Source of the DNA: CAYTIB01 sp964437725
GTDB lineage: Bacteria > UBA8248 > JACPRG01 > G963555815
Direction of reading: 5' to 3'
Assembly (NCBI GenBank): GCA_964437725.1
Contig: CAYTIB010000001.1
Coordinates: 56,506-120,505, forward strand
Length of the DNA stretch: 64,000 nt
A program made the position numbers and the translations under genes. The notes under the pieces were generated by a model. The model was given only the letters and a program-made list of their open reading frames with translations. It was not told where the DNA came from and searched no databases. Of this stretch, positions 46,307 through 56,243 are shown piece after piece (positions within the stretch are counted from its first letter, which is position 1; the number at the start of each line of letters is the position of its first letter).

Positions 46307-48147
46307 TGCCATTTTTTCGCGGTGGGGAAGGAAGATTTCCTAGCATTCTGAGAGCGGTTTTCGAGCTTTCTGACATTGGTTGGTCTCATGTCTCTTGTTT
46401 CTTGGGGTTGACAGTTTTGGGGGCTGTATTTGAGAGCCTTGGTGTGGCCATGGTTTATCCGGTTCTTGAGTACGTAGAGAACAAAGGCGATATGGCTGCT
46501 CTCCTAAGTTCTTCGGGCTACTGGAAATATCTTTTGCAGTTTATGAGGATGTTCTCAATACCTGTTTCGCTCCTCAGCCTGATGGGAATGGTTATTTCGC
46601 TGATTCTCCTTCGCGGTGTTTTTGTCTACGCTAGAAGGGTTTATACAGTTTGGATGGTTCACAAGCTACATGCGGATATAAGGAGCCGTGGATTCGGCTG
46701 GTTAATTTCTGCAAGCATGTCTTTTTTTGATGAACATGGAACTGGGAAACTGATGAATCCAATTACTTTGGATGGATTTAGGGCGTCGAATGCAATTTTT
46801 ATGTTGTTTGGGTTAATAGGTACCGGTTTAGTTTCTCTTTTTTATCTAATGTTTTTGGCGACACTGTCTCCAGTGGTAACGCTGGCTGCAATTGTGGCTG
46901 TCGCCGGAGTTTTGGTAACGGCCCAGCTGCGGTTCCGGCTTTCTGAGCGATACGGAAAGGAGATTTCGGAACACAATGAGTTGTTAAGTCAACGTCTAGT
47001 AGAAAAGTTCGGTGCTTTCAAACTTATTAAGCTATCAGTTTCCGAAGATCGCGAAGTAGGCGAAGTTCATAAGGTGGTTGAGCGGTTGCGGAGCTTGGAG
47101 TTTAAACTTAGTGAGGTTCTTGTGCGAATGGAAGCGATGCTCGAACCAGCAGTAATTACAGCGGGTCTGAGTATCCTCTACCTTGGTGTAGCCGTCTTCT
47201 ACATGTCACTGGCCAAAATCGGGATCTTTGTCTTTATTCTACTCCGTCTTCTTCCGTTGGTCCGTGAAGTGATGAAAGGACATCATAATTTGCTTGGGTG
47301 GTCTCAAAGCCTTATACGCACGCACTCAATTTTGGGTGAGGCAAAGACCTCTGATGTGATTAAGGGAGGAAGCAAATCCTTTACAGGCCCGTCTAGTGAG
47401 ATCTCGTTTCTTGATCTCACTTACACATATCAAAACGGTAGTCGCCCTGCGTTATCGGGTGTCACTCTTTCGATTCCTGCAGGAAAGATGACGGCCCTTG
47501 TGGGCCCCTCAGGTGCGGGGAAATCGACTTTGGTAGATCTGATTCCTAGGCTACGAGAGCCGCAGCAGGGATGTATCTTAATCGATAATATTCCGATAGA
47601 GGATTTTCGTCTTGCGGATTTACGCAGATCGATTGCGTTTGTCCCTCAAGAGGCTTTTTTGTTTGATGATACAGTGGCAAATAACATCCGCTATGGACGT
47701 CCGGAGGCAAACTCGGACGAGGTGGAAGTTGCTGCGTCCCAGGCGTATGCGGATGTTTTTATTCGTCCGCTCCCAGAGGGTTATGACACAAGAATTGGTG
47801 AGCGGGGAGTCCGTTTGTCGGGCGGCGAACGGCAGCGTATTGTTCTTGCTCGGGCGTTATTGCAAAGAGCACCTATCATAGTTTTAGATGAGCCAACAAG
47901 TTCGTTGGATTCGGAGTCCGAACGTTACATTCAACTTGCCCTTGAGGGGATTCGCTCCGCGAAAGAGACTACGTTGATTGTTATCGCACATCGGCTTTCC
48001 ACCACTAGAACGGCGAATCAAATTGTTATTTTGGATCAAGGAAATCTGGTGGGAGTGGGTTGTCACGAAGAGTTGGTTGAGAAAGTGTCTTGGTACGCGA
48101 AGGTCGTGAACGCTCAAGGAATAGGTTTGGGTGAGCTAGCTCAGTAG
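46303..48147 (+). CDS. MsbA-type ABC exporter (permease-ATPase fusion)
   Basis: 614 aa. About five to six N-terminal membrane helices, then an ATPase: Walker A GPSGAGKST, Q-loop FVPQEAFLFDD, signature LSGGERQRIVLARALL, Walker B IIVLDEPTSSLD, switch IAHRLSTT. Exports lipid-linked oligosaccharide or a similar lipid. GTG (46303) or ATG (46306) start. Confidence 0.92.
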   Translation: MMPFFRGGEGRFPSILRAVFELSDIGWSHVSCFLGLTVLGAVFESLGVAMVYPVLEYVENKGDMAALLSSSGYWKYLLQFMRMFSIPVSLLSLMGMVISLILLRGVFVYARRVYTVWMVHKLHADIRSRGFGWLISASMSFFDEHGTGKLMNPITLDGFRASNAIFMLFGLIGTGLVSLFYLMFLATLSPVVTLAAIVAVAGVLVTAQLRFRLSERYGKEISEHNELLSQRLVEKFGAFKLIKLSVSEDREVGEVHKVVERLRSLEFKLSEVLVRMEAMLEPAVITAGLSILYLGVAVFYMSLAKIGIFVFILLRLLPLVREVMKGHHNLLGWSQSLIRTHSILGEAKTSDVIKGGSKSFTGPSSEISFLDLTYTYQNGSRPALSGVTLSIPAGKMTALVGPSGAGKSTLVDLIPRLREPQQGCILIDNIPIEDFRLADLRRSIAFVPQEAFLFDDTVANNIRYGRPEANSDEVEVAASQAYADVFIRPLPEGYDTRIGERGVRLSGGERQRIVLARALLQRAPIIVLDEPTSSLDSESERYIQLALEGIRSAKETTLIVIAHRLSTTRTANQIVILDQGNLVGVGCHEELVEKVSWYAKVVNAQGIGLGELAQ

Positions 48148-48247
48148 CAGTAACATGTTTGCCGGTAACGTAGCTTCTCCGAACTAATACATTTTGGACA
48201 TAAAGTTTATTGGGCAAGGATAAAGGATTTAATGAGAGGTAGAAAAA

Positions 48248-49381
48248 TTGGAGTCTCCTGACAATATGGTTGTCAATTGTCAAGGGTCCGCACGAAGGCT
48301 CTCTTTGGTCCTAAGCGAAGAGAGTCTTTGGGACGTGATAAATATCTCATTCGGTGTTTTTGCCCCTTTGGCTGGGTTTATGGATCATGACACTTATGCC
48401 ACAACTCTTGAAACCTGTTGTTTGCCCGATGGGAGCCCTTGGTCTATTCCTATTACTCTCCCGGTTAAAGAGGGCCTTGCCCGGAAGCTAGCTCGGCAGT
48501 CGGAAGTGGATCTAGTGGATAAGGATGGGGTGCTCTGCGCCCGCTTAGAAATTGCAGATATTTTCCAGGTAGATTTTGAGCGAGATATTCCTCGAATTTT
48601 TGGAACCTTCGATCCGTCTCATCCTGGTGTTGCAATGGAAATGTCGCGGGACTCCTTTCGTGTGGGAGGACGCATAGTAGCTAGCGATCTGGTCAGCTTG
48701 AGAAAACGGACATCAGAATTTTTTATGTCACCAGAAGAGGTTCGCAGAACCATCGAAGAGCGTAGTTTGGAAACGGTGGTTGGATTTCAAACGCGCAATC
48801 CACCCCATCGAGCTCACGAGTATCATCAGCGGAAGGCTTTGCATTTCGCTGATGGCTTATTCATCCAACCACTGATTGGGTGGAAGAAGGCAGGGGACTT
48901 TACGCCGCGGGCAATTGTGGAGGGTTACAATGTGTTGCTCGAAAAGTTCTTTCCTGAAAAGCGTGTGGTGTTCTCCACACTTTGTACTGCCATGCGTTAT
49001 GCAGGGCCCCGTGAAGCAATTTTTCACGCTCTGATTAGGAAAAACTTCGGCTGTACACACTTTATTGTTGGACGTGACCACGCTGGTGTTGGTGAGTTTT
49101 ACGGAGTATACGAGGCTCAGGAACGGTGCCTTGCGATATCGGGTCTTGGAATCGAAATTCTGCCTTGGAAGGAGCCGTATTATTGCCTTTCTTGTGACAT
49201 GATGGTAACTGCCGATGTTTGTCGACACTACATGGATCGGGAGCAGGTTGTTTCTGTGAGCGGGACGAAAATCAGAGAACACCTTACACACCAAACTCTA
49301 CCTTCTGGGACTATGATGCGTCCTGAAATCGCCAGGGTTCTTTTGGCACTAGAGCAGGAAGGGAGCGCATTTTGTGAGTAG
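48248..49381 (+). CDS. sat: Sulfate adenylyltransferase (ATP sulfurylase)
   Basis: 377-aa enzyme making APS from sulfate and ATP. QTRNPPHRAHEYHQRKAL holds the conserved HxxH motif, and GRDHAGVGEFYG the other active-site block. TTG start with GAGAGG seven bases upstream. It opens a sulfate-activation cassette (PK-like, APS kinase, sulfotransferase), overlapping the PK-like gene by eight bases, so PAPS for glycan sulfation rather than assimilation is likely. Confidence 0.94.
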   Translation: MESPDNMVVNCQGSARRLSLVLSEESLWDVINISFGVFAPLAGFMDHDTYATTLETCCLPDGSPWSIPITLPVKEGLARKLARQSEVDLVDKDGVLCARLEIADIFQVDFERDIPRIFGTFDPSHPGVAMEMSRDSFRVGGRIVASDLVSLRKRTSEFFMSPEEVRRTIEERSLETVVGFQTRNPPHRAHEYHQRKALHFADGLFIQPLIGWKKAGDFTPRAIVEGYNVLLEKFFPEKRVVFSTLCTAMRYAGPREAIFHALIRKNFGCTHFIVGRDHAGVGEFYGVYEAQERCLAISGLGIEILPWKEPYYCLSCDMMVTADVCRHYMDREQVVSVSGTKIREHLTHQTLPSGTMMRPEIARVLLALEQEGSAFCE

Positions 49382-50393
49382 TGGTACATCCTACCCATTT
49401 ACAATAATCGTCACGGTTGGGCCAACTGTTTTTAGCCCAGAAACGATTCGGATGATCCAAGATCGAACGGAGGCTATTTTCCGTTTGAATGCGGCTCACC
49501 TGAGTTCGGAGGAGATTGGGAAGACACTCAGGCTACTTCAGGCCTCCAACCCTGACATAAAGACAATGGTCGATTTGCCAGGGGTGAAAGTTCGTACTGC
49601 TCATCTCGAAAAGCCTATTGTATTCCGTTGCGGAGAAAAGTTTGAGTTAGAACGTCACAAGGTAAGTCATCCCGAGGCTCTAAAGGGACTGGATGTGGGT
49701 GAGACAGTATGTGCTAATGATGCACTTTTACATTTTACGGTTGTCGATGTTTCGGCTGGCAGTATTTCACTGAGGCCGCACAGTGATGGTGTGCTGGAAA
49801 ATAACAAGGGGTTGCATGGCCGAGGGATCGAGTATGAGGGAGAATATCTTTCCGATTTGGACCTGCAGTTGATGGATGTTGCAGTTCAGGAGGGAGCCAA
49901 CTTTCTCGGATTGTCATATATTCGAAATCTCGATGACATCCTGATGGTAGAGGAGCGCTTAGATCAACTAGACGGTGCGACCCAGTGTATTTTTAAGATT
50001 GAGACACGTTCGGCACTGTCTAACCTTTCTTCTATCTTGGATAAGGTAGAGTGCGTACTGATCGATAGGGGAGACTTAGCCAGCGAAATCGGCATATTGT
50101 CCGTACCTGTAGCCCAGCGCAAGATCGTTTCGAGTGCTCTCTCCGTTGGTTGTAGGGTGTTCTGTGCCACGCAATTTCTGCAGAGTATGGTATCGAATTC
50201 AACACCCCTAATTGCTGAGGTTGATAGTATTTTTTCTGCTGTGGGTTCTGGTGTGCACGGGATACAGCTCTCAGCAGAAACGGCTATCGGGAAACATGGC
50301 CTTGATTGTATTGATCTTATTCTCGAAACCGTCAAAACATGGCAATTATCCAAGGAGGATAGAGGTTCCATTTTAATGGAAAGTAATCATTGA
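49374..50393 (+). CDS. Pyruvate-kinase-like protein lacking the C-terminal domain
   Basis: 339 aa. The whole PK barrel can be followed: IVTVGPTVF, FRLNAAHLSSEE (RLNASH position), FKIETRSAL (Lys208), IDRGDLASEIG (RGDL, 232-235), ATQFLQSM, LSAETAIG. The MVDLPGVKVRT block stands where PK has DTKGPEIRT, with changed residues. The usual ~120-residue C-terminal domain is missing. GTG start eight bases inside sat. It may be a nucleotide-regenerating or phosphotransfer enzyme tied to PAPS supply; function not known. Confidence 0.8.
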   Translation: MSSGTSYPFTIIVTVGPTVFSPETIRMIQDRTEAIFRLNAAHLSSEEIGKTLRLLQASNPDIKTMVDLPGVKVRTAHLEKPIVFRCGEKFELERHKVSHPEALKGLDVGETVCANDALLHFTVVDVSAGSISLRPHSDGVLENNKGLHGRGIEYEGEYLSDLDLQLMDVAVQEGANFLGLSYIRNLDDILMVEERLDQLDGATQCIFKIETRSALSNLSSILDKVECVLIDRGDLASEIGILSVPVAQRKIVSSALSVGCRVFCATQFLQSMVSNSTPLIAEVDSIFSAVGSGVHGIQLSAETAIGKHGLDCIDLILETVKTWQLSKEDRGSILMESNH

Positions 50394-50531
50394 TCGGGAT
50401 GCGCGGTGGGTAATGTGAGGGGGTTATCCCGTTTTTGATGAACGTTTTGTTTGGTTAACTAGCTTTGAAAGATTGCATATTTTTTTCATTTTCCGGTTGT
50501 AATTTACGCTGATGACGATAGGGAATTCGCT

Positions 50532-51086
50532 TTGGGAGGAAATGCTGGGATTGATGGAAAGTTCACCCTTTGGCTGACCGGGTTGTCGGGTTCAGGTAAA
50601 ACAACTATTGCACAGAATCTACTTAGGGAGCTTGAGGACCGTGGTTACCAATGTGAACTGATCGATGGGGACGCTGTTAGGAAATTTTTTGGTAATGATA
50701 CGGACTACACTCGCAGTGGACGCAATGAAAATGTGAAGCGGATTATTTTTGCTGCTAAGCTCCTTTCACGTAATGGTGTGATTACTATCGTTGCCAATAT
50801 TGCTCCTTACGAAGAGATTCGAGAGTTAGCCAGAAAGGAGATCGATAACTACATCCAGGTTTATGTCAAAGCGAGTATAGAGACATGTATCCGAAGAGAC
50901 CCGAAGGGAATCTATGCTAAAGCATTGGTGGGCGAAGAATCACACGTTGTGGGTTTAGATGATCAATATGAAGAGCCCAAAAATCCTGAAGTTACCGTGG
51001 ATACTGAGGACCAGTCGGTCTCGTGCTCAGTAAAGGCAATTATGAATTATCTTGATCAACACAATCTCCTCCCCATCGTTTCTTGA
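50532..51086 (+). CDS. cysC: Adenylylsulfate (APS) kinase
   Basis: 184-aa kinase producing PAPS from APS. P-loop GLSGSGKTT (17-25), IDGDAVRKFF, FGNDTDYTRSGRNENVKRI, GIYAKAL and LDDQYEEP are all CysC marks. TTG start; the ribosome site is modest. Part of the sulfation cassette. Confidence 0.93.
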   Translation: MGGNAGIDGKFTLWLTGLSGSGKTTIAQNLLRELEDRGYQCELIDGDAVRKFFGNDTDYTRSGRNENVKRIIFAAKLLSRNGVITIVANIAPYEEIRELARKEIDNYIQVYVKASIETCIRRDPKGIYAKALVGEESHVVGLDDQYEEPKNPEVTVDTEDQSVSCSVKAIMNYLDQHNLLPIVS

Positions 51087-51135
51087 TGAATTTTTATTGT
51101 ATGGAATTGATGACACGAAGGAAAAACCATTAACC

Positions 51136-53724
51136 ATGGGACGCCATCAACCCAATATTGTGTATATCATAATTGACTCTTTGCGCTATGACAGGCTAGG
51201 TATTTCTGGTTATCGGCCGTCTTTGACGCCAAATCTGGATAAGCTTGCTCTAAATGGAACCAACTGTGTTCAGCACTTTTCTACCGGGTGTGCCAGCCAG
51301 TTTTCAATCCCTGGAATCTTCACTTCTAGCTTGCCGTTCGACTATGGTGGCTACAATAGTGGAATTCTGAACAGGCCTCACTCCTTTGTAGAGTTACTGC
51401 AAAAGGATGGTTACCAAACAATTGGTCTGACGACCTGCCATTGGTTTAGTTCTTATTACGGAGTCACCCGTGGCTTTGATCAATATACACACCTAATTGA
51501 TATCGACCCTTGGCTTAACCAAAGCTTCATTGCCCAGTTGAATGAACCGATCCAGCGTTGGACGGCCGGTAGGGTGACCGACGTCTTTATAAGCAACTTT
51601 TTGCGATCCACCTACGGTTCAATTTTGGAAAAAACACTGGAATATATAGACGATCTGGACCGAATAGGGGCTGAGCAGCGCTACCCAAGTCGGGAGCAAA
51701 GACGTCGAGAAGTGATAGAAGAACAAAACTTACTTGCTAAAAATCCTCTTTTAATTGCCGAGAAGCTCAAGGTGCTTGGTGCAGACTACAGAAACGCTAT
51801 GGGAATTATTTCGGTGGATAAGAAATTAATTGGAAAGTTAGAAAAGAAAAAAATGAGGATGGCATGGATGAACCGTAGGGTGTTTTTGTGGGCTCCTCGT
51901 AAGGCTTACGAGGCACACACAGTAAACCGGCACGTGCAACAGGATTTGGCAGAGGGAAGGGAAAACCCATTCTTCTTATTTCTCCATTATTTTGATTTGC
52001 ACGAGGCAAAATTCTTAGTCCCAAATTTGAGCTTTTCTCGTCTGCAAGGGCTTCCGATAGATGTTATTCGGACAATGAAAGGCAGACCAAAGGGACTGGG
52101 GGGACGCCTCTATGATTTGGGCTTATCGAATATTGATAGGCGGATTGGGGAACTCTGCTATCGCTTTGAGAAGAATAGCCTATTAGAAGATACCGTATTT
52201 GTGATTACCGGAGACCACGGGAAGGAATCAGGTTTTCCCCGAGGTACCGGTAGTGATATATCTAGAAAATTTACCGACGATTTTTTGCAAGTTCCCCTTA
52301 TCATTAATGGTCCGGGGATTGGCCAGGAGACTGTTTCGTCATTGATGTCTCATCTGGACGTTGGTCCTACTCTCCTAGAACTTGCAGGGATAGAGAGTCC
52401 AAAGGAGTTTCTCGGTCTACCGCTTTCGTGTCGTCGTACTAAATCAGCAGATCACTTGATATTTGAAAATGCTGGTAGGGGTCGATGTGACCTTGAGGAA
52501 AAGACACTTTACCTTGGGGTGAGGACAAAGAAGGTGAAGGTGGTTTTCGAAGCAAATAATTTTTCGCCTGTAGAACGTGAAGTGTACGATTTGCAGTCTG
52601 ATCCGATGGAGATAAAAAATCTTGTAAAGACAAGTAATCTCCTTGTAGAGAGGGATAATTGTCTAGACATTGTCCGCAAAAGGCTGGAGTTTCTGCGTGT
52701 AGGCCTAGACGTGCCTCCTGTCCATGAGTTTGATAACAACGAGGGGCAGTTCGCGAAAAAATCTTCTACAAACGGCGCAGAGAACTTAGGGGGAAGAATA
52801 GAAGAACCCTCAGTTGTACTGGATCCAAGTACGGCACCCTGCTTGCATGTTGGGTTTGCTAAGACGGCTACATCGACTCTACAGCGAAGTTTATTTGATA
52901 GGCATCCGGAAGTGTATAATCTTGGAGTTCCCTATAGTGATGACAGAATGACGCGAATCCGGACATCCATCTTGACCGACGACGATGAGCAGTTTGACGT
53001 TGAAGAATGTCGCAAACTTCTAGATGAGATGAAATTGTTATCTTATGGTTCAGGCAAGGTCCTTGTCCTATCAGACGAGCTTTTTACCTATTTTAAATAT
53101 AATTCTGGTAAGAATCGGTTTAGAGTCGCTGACCGACTACGCCGAGTCTACGGGCCTTGTAAAGTGATTTTTACAATTCGTCATCAGCTTCGGCTAATTG
53201 AGTCTTATTACATCCAAACATCTGGCACCAAAGCGCCAAACTATCTACCTTTTTCGAAATGGCTCGAGGTGAGAAAGAGTGATTACCTTCCGTTACTTAA
53301 ATTTTCAGAGACCTTAGCCTACTATTCTGAAATTTTTGGTAGTGAAAAAATTACGGTGTTTCTCTTTGAATCCCTTGTGGAGGACGAGGAGAGCTACATT
53401 CGGAAGATTTGCTCTTTTGTCGGAGTTGATGGTGTAAAGGGGATTGAGCTTGTACGCAATAACAGAGTTAACGAAAGGAAGAGTCAACGGATGATTAACT
53501 ATGCTGCATTTCGTTTTCGTTTTTTGCCAAACCATCCTTTCGGGAAGATACTTCCGAAGACGATTAGATCCCCAATTGAGTCCTTTATCGAAAGCGGACG
53601 CAGGGCAGTTGTTAAGATTCCAGTCGATTGGGAAAGATACTTGATAGATTTCTATCGCCAAGATAACCAAAAGCTTGCTAAAACGTATGCCCTTCCTCTT
53701 GAGCAATATGATTACCCAATGTGA
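51136..53724 (+). CDS. Sulfatase-like hydrolase fused to PAPS-dependent sulfotransferase
   Basis: 862 aa. Residues 1-510: alkaline-phosphatase/sulfatase fold (NIVYIIIDSLRYDRLG with metal Asp14; GDHGKES at 359-365). The active position reads STGCASQFSIPG: Cys52 but not the CxPxR needed for formylglycine conversion. Residues about 565-862: a sulfotransferase with GFAKTATSTLQ (573-583, 5'-phosphosulfate loop, Lys576) and VIFTIRHQLRLIESYY (3'-phosphate site). No stop between. ATG 51136 fits the sulfatase start; the frame is open earlier inside cysC. It probably transfers sulfate from PAPS onto the surface glycan; the first half may be a transferase or hydrolase of phosphate or sulfate. Confidence 0.85.
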   Translation: MGRHQPNIVYIIIDSLRYDRLGISGYRPSLTPNLDKLALNGTNCVQHFSTGCASQFSIPGIFTSSLPFDYGGYNSGILNRPHSFVELLQKDGYQTIGLTTCHWFSSYYGVTRGFDQYTHLIDIDPWLNQSFIAQLNEPIQRWTAGRVTDVFISNFLRSTYGSILEKTLEYIDDLDRIGAEQRYPSREQRRREVIEEQNLLAKNPLLIAEKLKVLGADYRNAMGIISVDKKLIGKLEKKKMRMAWMNRRVFLWAPRKAYEAHTVNRHVQQDLAEGRENPFFLFLHYFDLHEAKFLVPNLSFSRLQGLPIDVIRTMKGRPKGLGGRLYDLGLSNIDRRIGELCYRFEKNSLLEDTVFVITGDHGKESGFPRGTGSDISRKFTDDFLQVPLIINGPGIGQETVSSLMSHLDVGPTLLELAGIESPKEFLGLPLSCRRTKSADHLIFENAGRGRCDLEEKTLYLGVRTKKVKVVFEANNFSPVEREVYDLQSDPMEIKNLVKTSNLLVERDNCLDIVRKRLEFLRVGLDVPPVHEFDNNEGQFAKKSSTNGAENLGGRIEEPSVVLDPSTAPCLHVGFAKTATSTLQRSLFDRHPEVYNLGVPYSDDRMTRIRTSILTDDDEQFDVEECRKLLDEMKLLSYGSGKVLVLSDELFTYFKYNSGKNRFRVADRLRRVYGPCKVIFTIRHQLRLIESYYIQTSGTKAPNYLPFSKWLEVRKSDYLPLLKFSETLAYYSEIFGSEKITVFLFESLVEDEESYIRKICSFVGVDGVKGIELVRNNRVNERKSQRMINYAAFRFRFLPNHPFGKILPKTIRSPIESFIESGRRAVVKIPVDWERYLIDFYRQDNQKLAKTYALPLEQYDYPM

Positions 53725-53856
53725 TGTTGAGAACTAGCTGTTATCAAAATCAATGAAAAGTCAGTTTTGTTTTAGCTAATAAAAACCTTTTCAATGGGTT
53801 TTCATTCCATCTTGTAGGGACTCTTCCACCCGCAGTTCGGCGTTCTGGAGACTTAG

Positions 53857-55407
53857 ATGAATCGTGTTGCAATCTGGGGGACAGCAAACTACAACTGGCT
53901 ATGGGTTCCATTGGCGGAGCGAATTAAGCATGAGATGGGCTCTTCCATCAGTTTTATCTGCGATGTGGAGCCGGAGGTAGCCCATTATAAAAAGATGGAT
54001 AACAATGGAGTAATTGATGATTTTCTTACAGTTAACAAATTTCTGAAGCTCTATGACGAGATTGGTGATGAGCGTTCTGTAATCGATCAAGCTTTGGCGA
54101 ATGAAACTAAGTACGGTTTGTTGGCCGTGGATGCTTTTCAGGCCGATAGGCACTTAGGTAGGGGGTATGCTAGCGGAGGTCCTTATCATCCTCATTCTTT
54201 TCTGAGTCGAAAATCCAGTTATATTAAGTCGCTGAACTGGTTCAACCGGATGATTTCCTTTTGGGAAGATTACTTTGATGAGCGACAACCCGCCTTGATG
54301 GTTGGATCGGTTTCAGGCGTTCTTGGAAAGGCGGCCTTTGAGGTGGCGAGGTATCGTGAAATTCCGATTCGATGGTTGTCATGGGCGCGTTATCTTGATT
54401 ACTACACGTGGAGCCCCGATGAATTTTTTTCTTTTCCGAGTTTGCAGGAAGCGTTCAATGATGTTGATGACAGTGTGAGTGATGTTGGTGTTGGTGCGAA
54501 GGAGGCTAAACCTGAGAGTCTGGTACGCGAAGTTCAAACAGAATGGAGTGGTCAGAGACTTCGCCGAGGTTCCCTGAAAAAGTCAATCCGTTTTATTGCT
54601 CGTCAGTTTCTCCTTCGAGGATACTGGCGATACAAAGGAATTCGAAGGATAGATAAAAGTCCAATACTAGAGAGTGTGGTGCATCAAATTCGAGTACAGA
54701 AGGATTTTCGATATCTTGATAAGCAGAAATTGAGTAACGAGGCAGATTTGCAAGGCGTTGATTACATTTATTACCCGCTGCATGTCGAGCCTGAGACTTC
54801 ACTGGGAATGCTGGCCCCTGAATTTAATGAACAGTTTGCCGTAATCCAGCTGTTGGCAAAAAATCTTCCCGCTGGGGTGAAACTGGCTGTTAAAGAACAT
54901 GTTTATGCTGTTGGTAGGAGGCCACGAGGGTTCTACAGAGCCTTGCAAGAAATTCCGAATGTGATACTCACCTCTCCAGTAGCCAACTCACTGGAATTGG
55001 TCAAACAGAGCCGGTGTGTTGCCGTGTTTACAAGCACGGCTGGTTTTGAGGCGTCGGCTATGGGAATCCCGGTGGTCTCCTTTGGGCTTCATAATATTTA
55101 TAATTTTCTCCCTCATGTGTACGTAGTGAAATCTTGGTTGGAATTGCGGAAAACACTGAAGTTTGTTCTTGATGAAGAAAACCAGGATGCAATACTTCAG
55201 CGAAAAAAAGACGGAAATCGTTTATTAGAAGCCGTGCGTCGAGCGGGCTTTGATCTATCTGGTGTTGACTACGCCGCAACAACATTAAGGAGAAAGAGAA
55301 AACAAGCCACCCAGGAGGAGGCGAACCTTTTTTTCTCTACGCTAATGGACAGCCTGGATGTGTCGCAAAAAAACAGCCTGACTGTTGAATCTCAGGTAGG
55401 CGTTTAA
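53857..55407 (+). CDS. Capsule-synthesis (KpsC/KpsS-like) glycosyltransferase-type protein
   Basis: 516 aa, no membrane helix. The C-terminal half carries YIYYPLHVEPETSLG, LAVKEHVYAVGRR and VFTSTAGFEASAMGIPVVSFG, the pattern of Capsule_synth-type proteins (KxHxx plus a S/T-G-E motif). N-terminal half also GT-B-like. Subgroup and substrate are uncertain. Confidence 0.75.
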   Translation: MNRVAIWGTANYNWLWVPLAERIKHEMGSSISFICDVEPEVAHYKKMDNNGVIDDFLTVNKFLKLYDEIGDERSVIDQALANETKYGLLAVDAFQADRHLGRGYASGGPYHPHSFLSRKSSYIKSLNWFNRMISFWEDYFDERQPALMVGSVSGVLGKAAFEVARYREIPIRWLSWARYLDYYTWSPDEFFSFPSLQEAFNDVDDSVSDVGVGAKEAKPESLVREVQTEWSGQRLRRGSLKKSIRFIARQFLLRGYWRYKGIRRIDKSPILESVVHQIRVQKDFRYLDKQKLSNEADLQGVDYIYYPLHVEPETSLGMLAPEFNEQFAVIQLLAKNLPAGVKLAVKEHVYAVGRRPRGFYRALQEIPNVILTSPVANSLELVKQSRCVAVFTSTAGFEASAMGIPVVSFGLHNIYNFLPHVYVVKSWLELRKTLKFVLDEENQDAILQRKKDGNRLLEAVRRAGFDLSGVDYAATTLRRKRKQATQEEANLFFSTLMDSLDVSQKNSLTVESQVGV

Positions 55408-55408
55408 T

Positions 55409-56137
55409 ATGAAAGTTCTTTTGCTCGCCTCTTTTGACAATTATTACTGTGCTGATCTGATAGGAAGCTTTCAAGAAATGGGTGCCTCTCCAATCGATCT
55501 GTCCGTTCTCTTCTTAGGGACCTCTTTTGATAGAAAGAGCTTTGATATACATCGAGATCGGGTTTCTAGATATGAACGCAAGTCCATTCAGGAGATTTGT
55601 AGTGCTGCAACTCCTTGTTTTTTTTCTGAGCCGACAAATTCAAAACAAATAATTGAAATAATCCAGTCTTTGAGTGTGGATGTTTGTATACAGGCAGGTG
55701 TGAATCAAATTTTAAAGAAAGACATACTTATTGCATCCAAACTTGGCGTGATTAACGTCCATCCGGGGTGGTTGCCTCGTTTCAGGGGATGCAGTTGCGT
55801 AGAGTGGGCGATATATTTTGATCAACCCATCTGCAATTCTGCTCATTTTTGTGACGAAGGCATTGATACAGGGCCAATTATCCACGTTGAGCGTGTTCCA
55901 TTGGAAGGAGTCAACTCTTATAGGGAGCTACGGATGCGAACCTACGAACACGGCCAGAAGATGATGGTGAAGTCTGTGGAAATGATTTTACAAGGAGTGA
56001 CTCTAGCCACGGCCAAACCGCAAGGTGAAGGAAAATACCACAAGATCATGCGTGAACCACTTCTGGGTGAAACGATTCGCAAGTTCGAACTTGGTCACTA
56101 TTCTCCCAGTTTAAGTGATAGCGGACTCTTCGAATGA
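55409..56137 (+). CDS. Formyltransferase-family protein (sugar N-formyltransferase-like)
   Basis: 242 aa. VINVHPGWLPRFRG gives the Asn-x-His pair and EGIDTGPI the catalytic Asp of the 10-formyl-THF hydrolase/formyltransferase fold. It is too short for Met-tRNA formyltransferase and sits beside gmd and an aminotransferase, so it probably formylates an amino sugar. Begins one base after the previous stop. Confidence 0.85.
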   Translation: MKVLLLASFDNYYCADLIGSFQEMGASPIDLSVLFLGTSFDRKSFDIHRDRVSRYERKSIQEICSAATPCFFSEPTNSKQIIEIIQSLSVDVCIQAGVNQILKKDILIASKLGVINVHPGWLPRFRGCSCVEWAIYFDQPICNSAHFCDEGIDTGPIIHVERVPLEGVNSYRELRMRTYEHGQKMMVKSVEMILQGVTLATAKPQGEGKYHKIMREPLLGETIRKFELGHYSPSLSDSGLFE

Positions 56138-56243
56138 ATTTGCTGAACAAAAGTAGGTTAGACCTCAGGCAATGGCCTTGACCAATTTTAACGAAACCAT
56201 TTAGTTAGTATACTCAGGTCTTCTCCATCTTTCGGGAAATTGT

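Noticed and set aside
56178..56214. Promoter TTGACC...TATACT before gmd
   Set aside because: The 25-base spacer is too long for sigma70.
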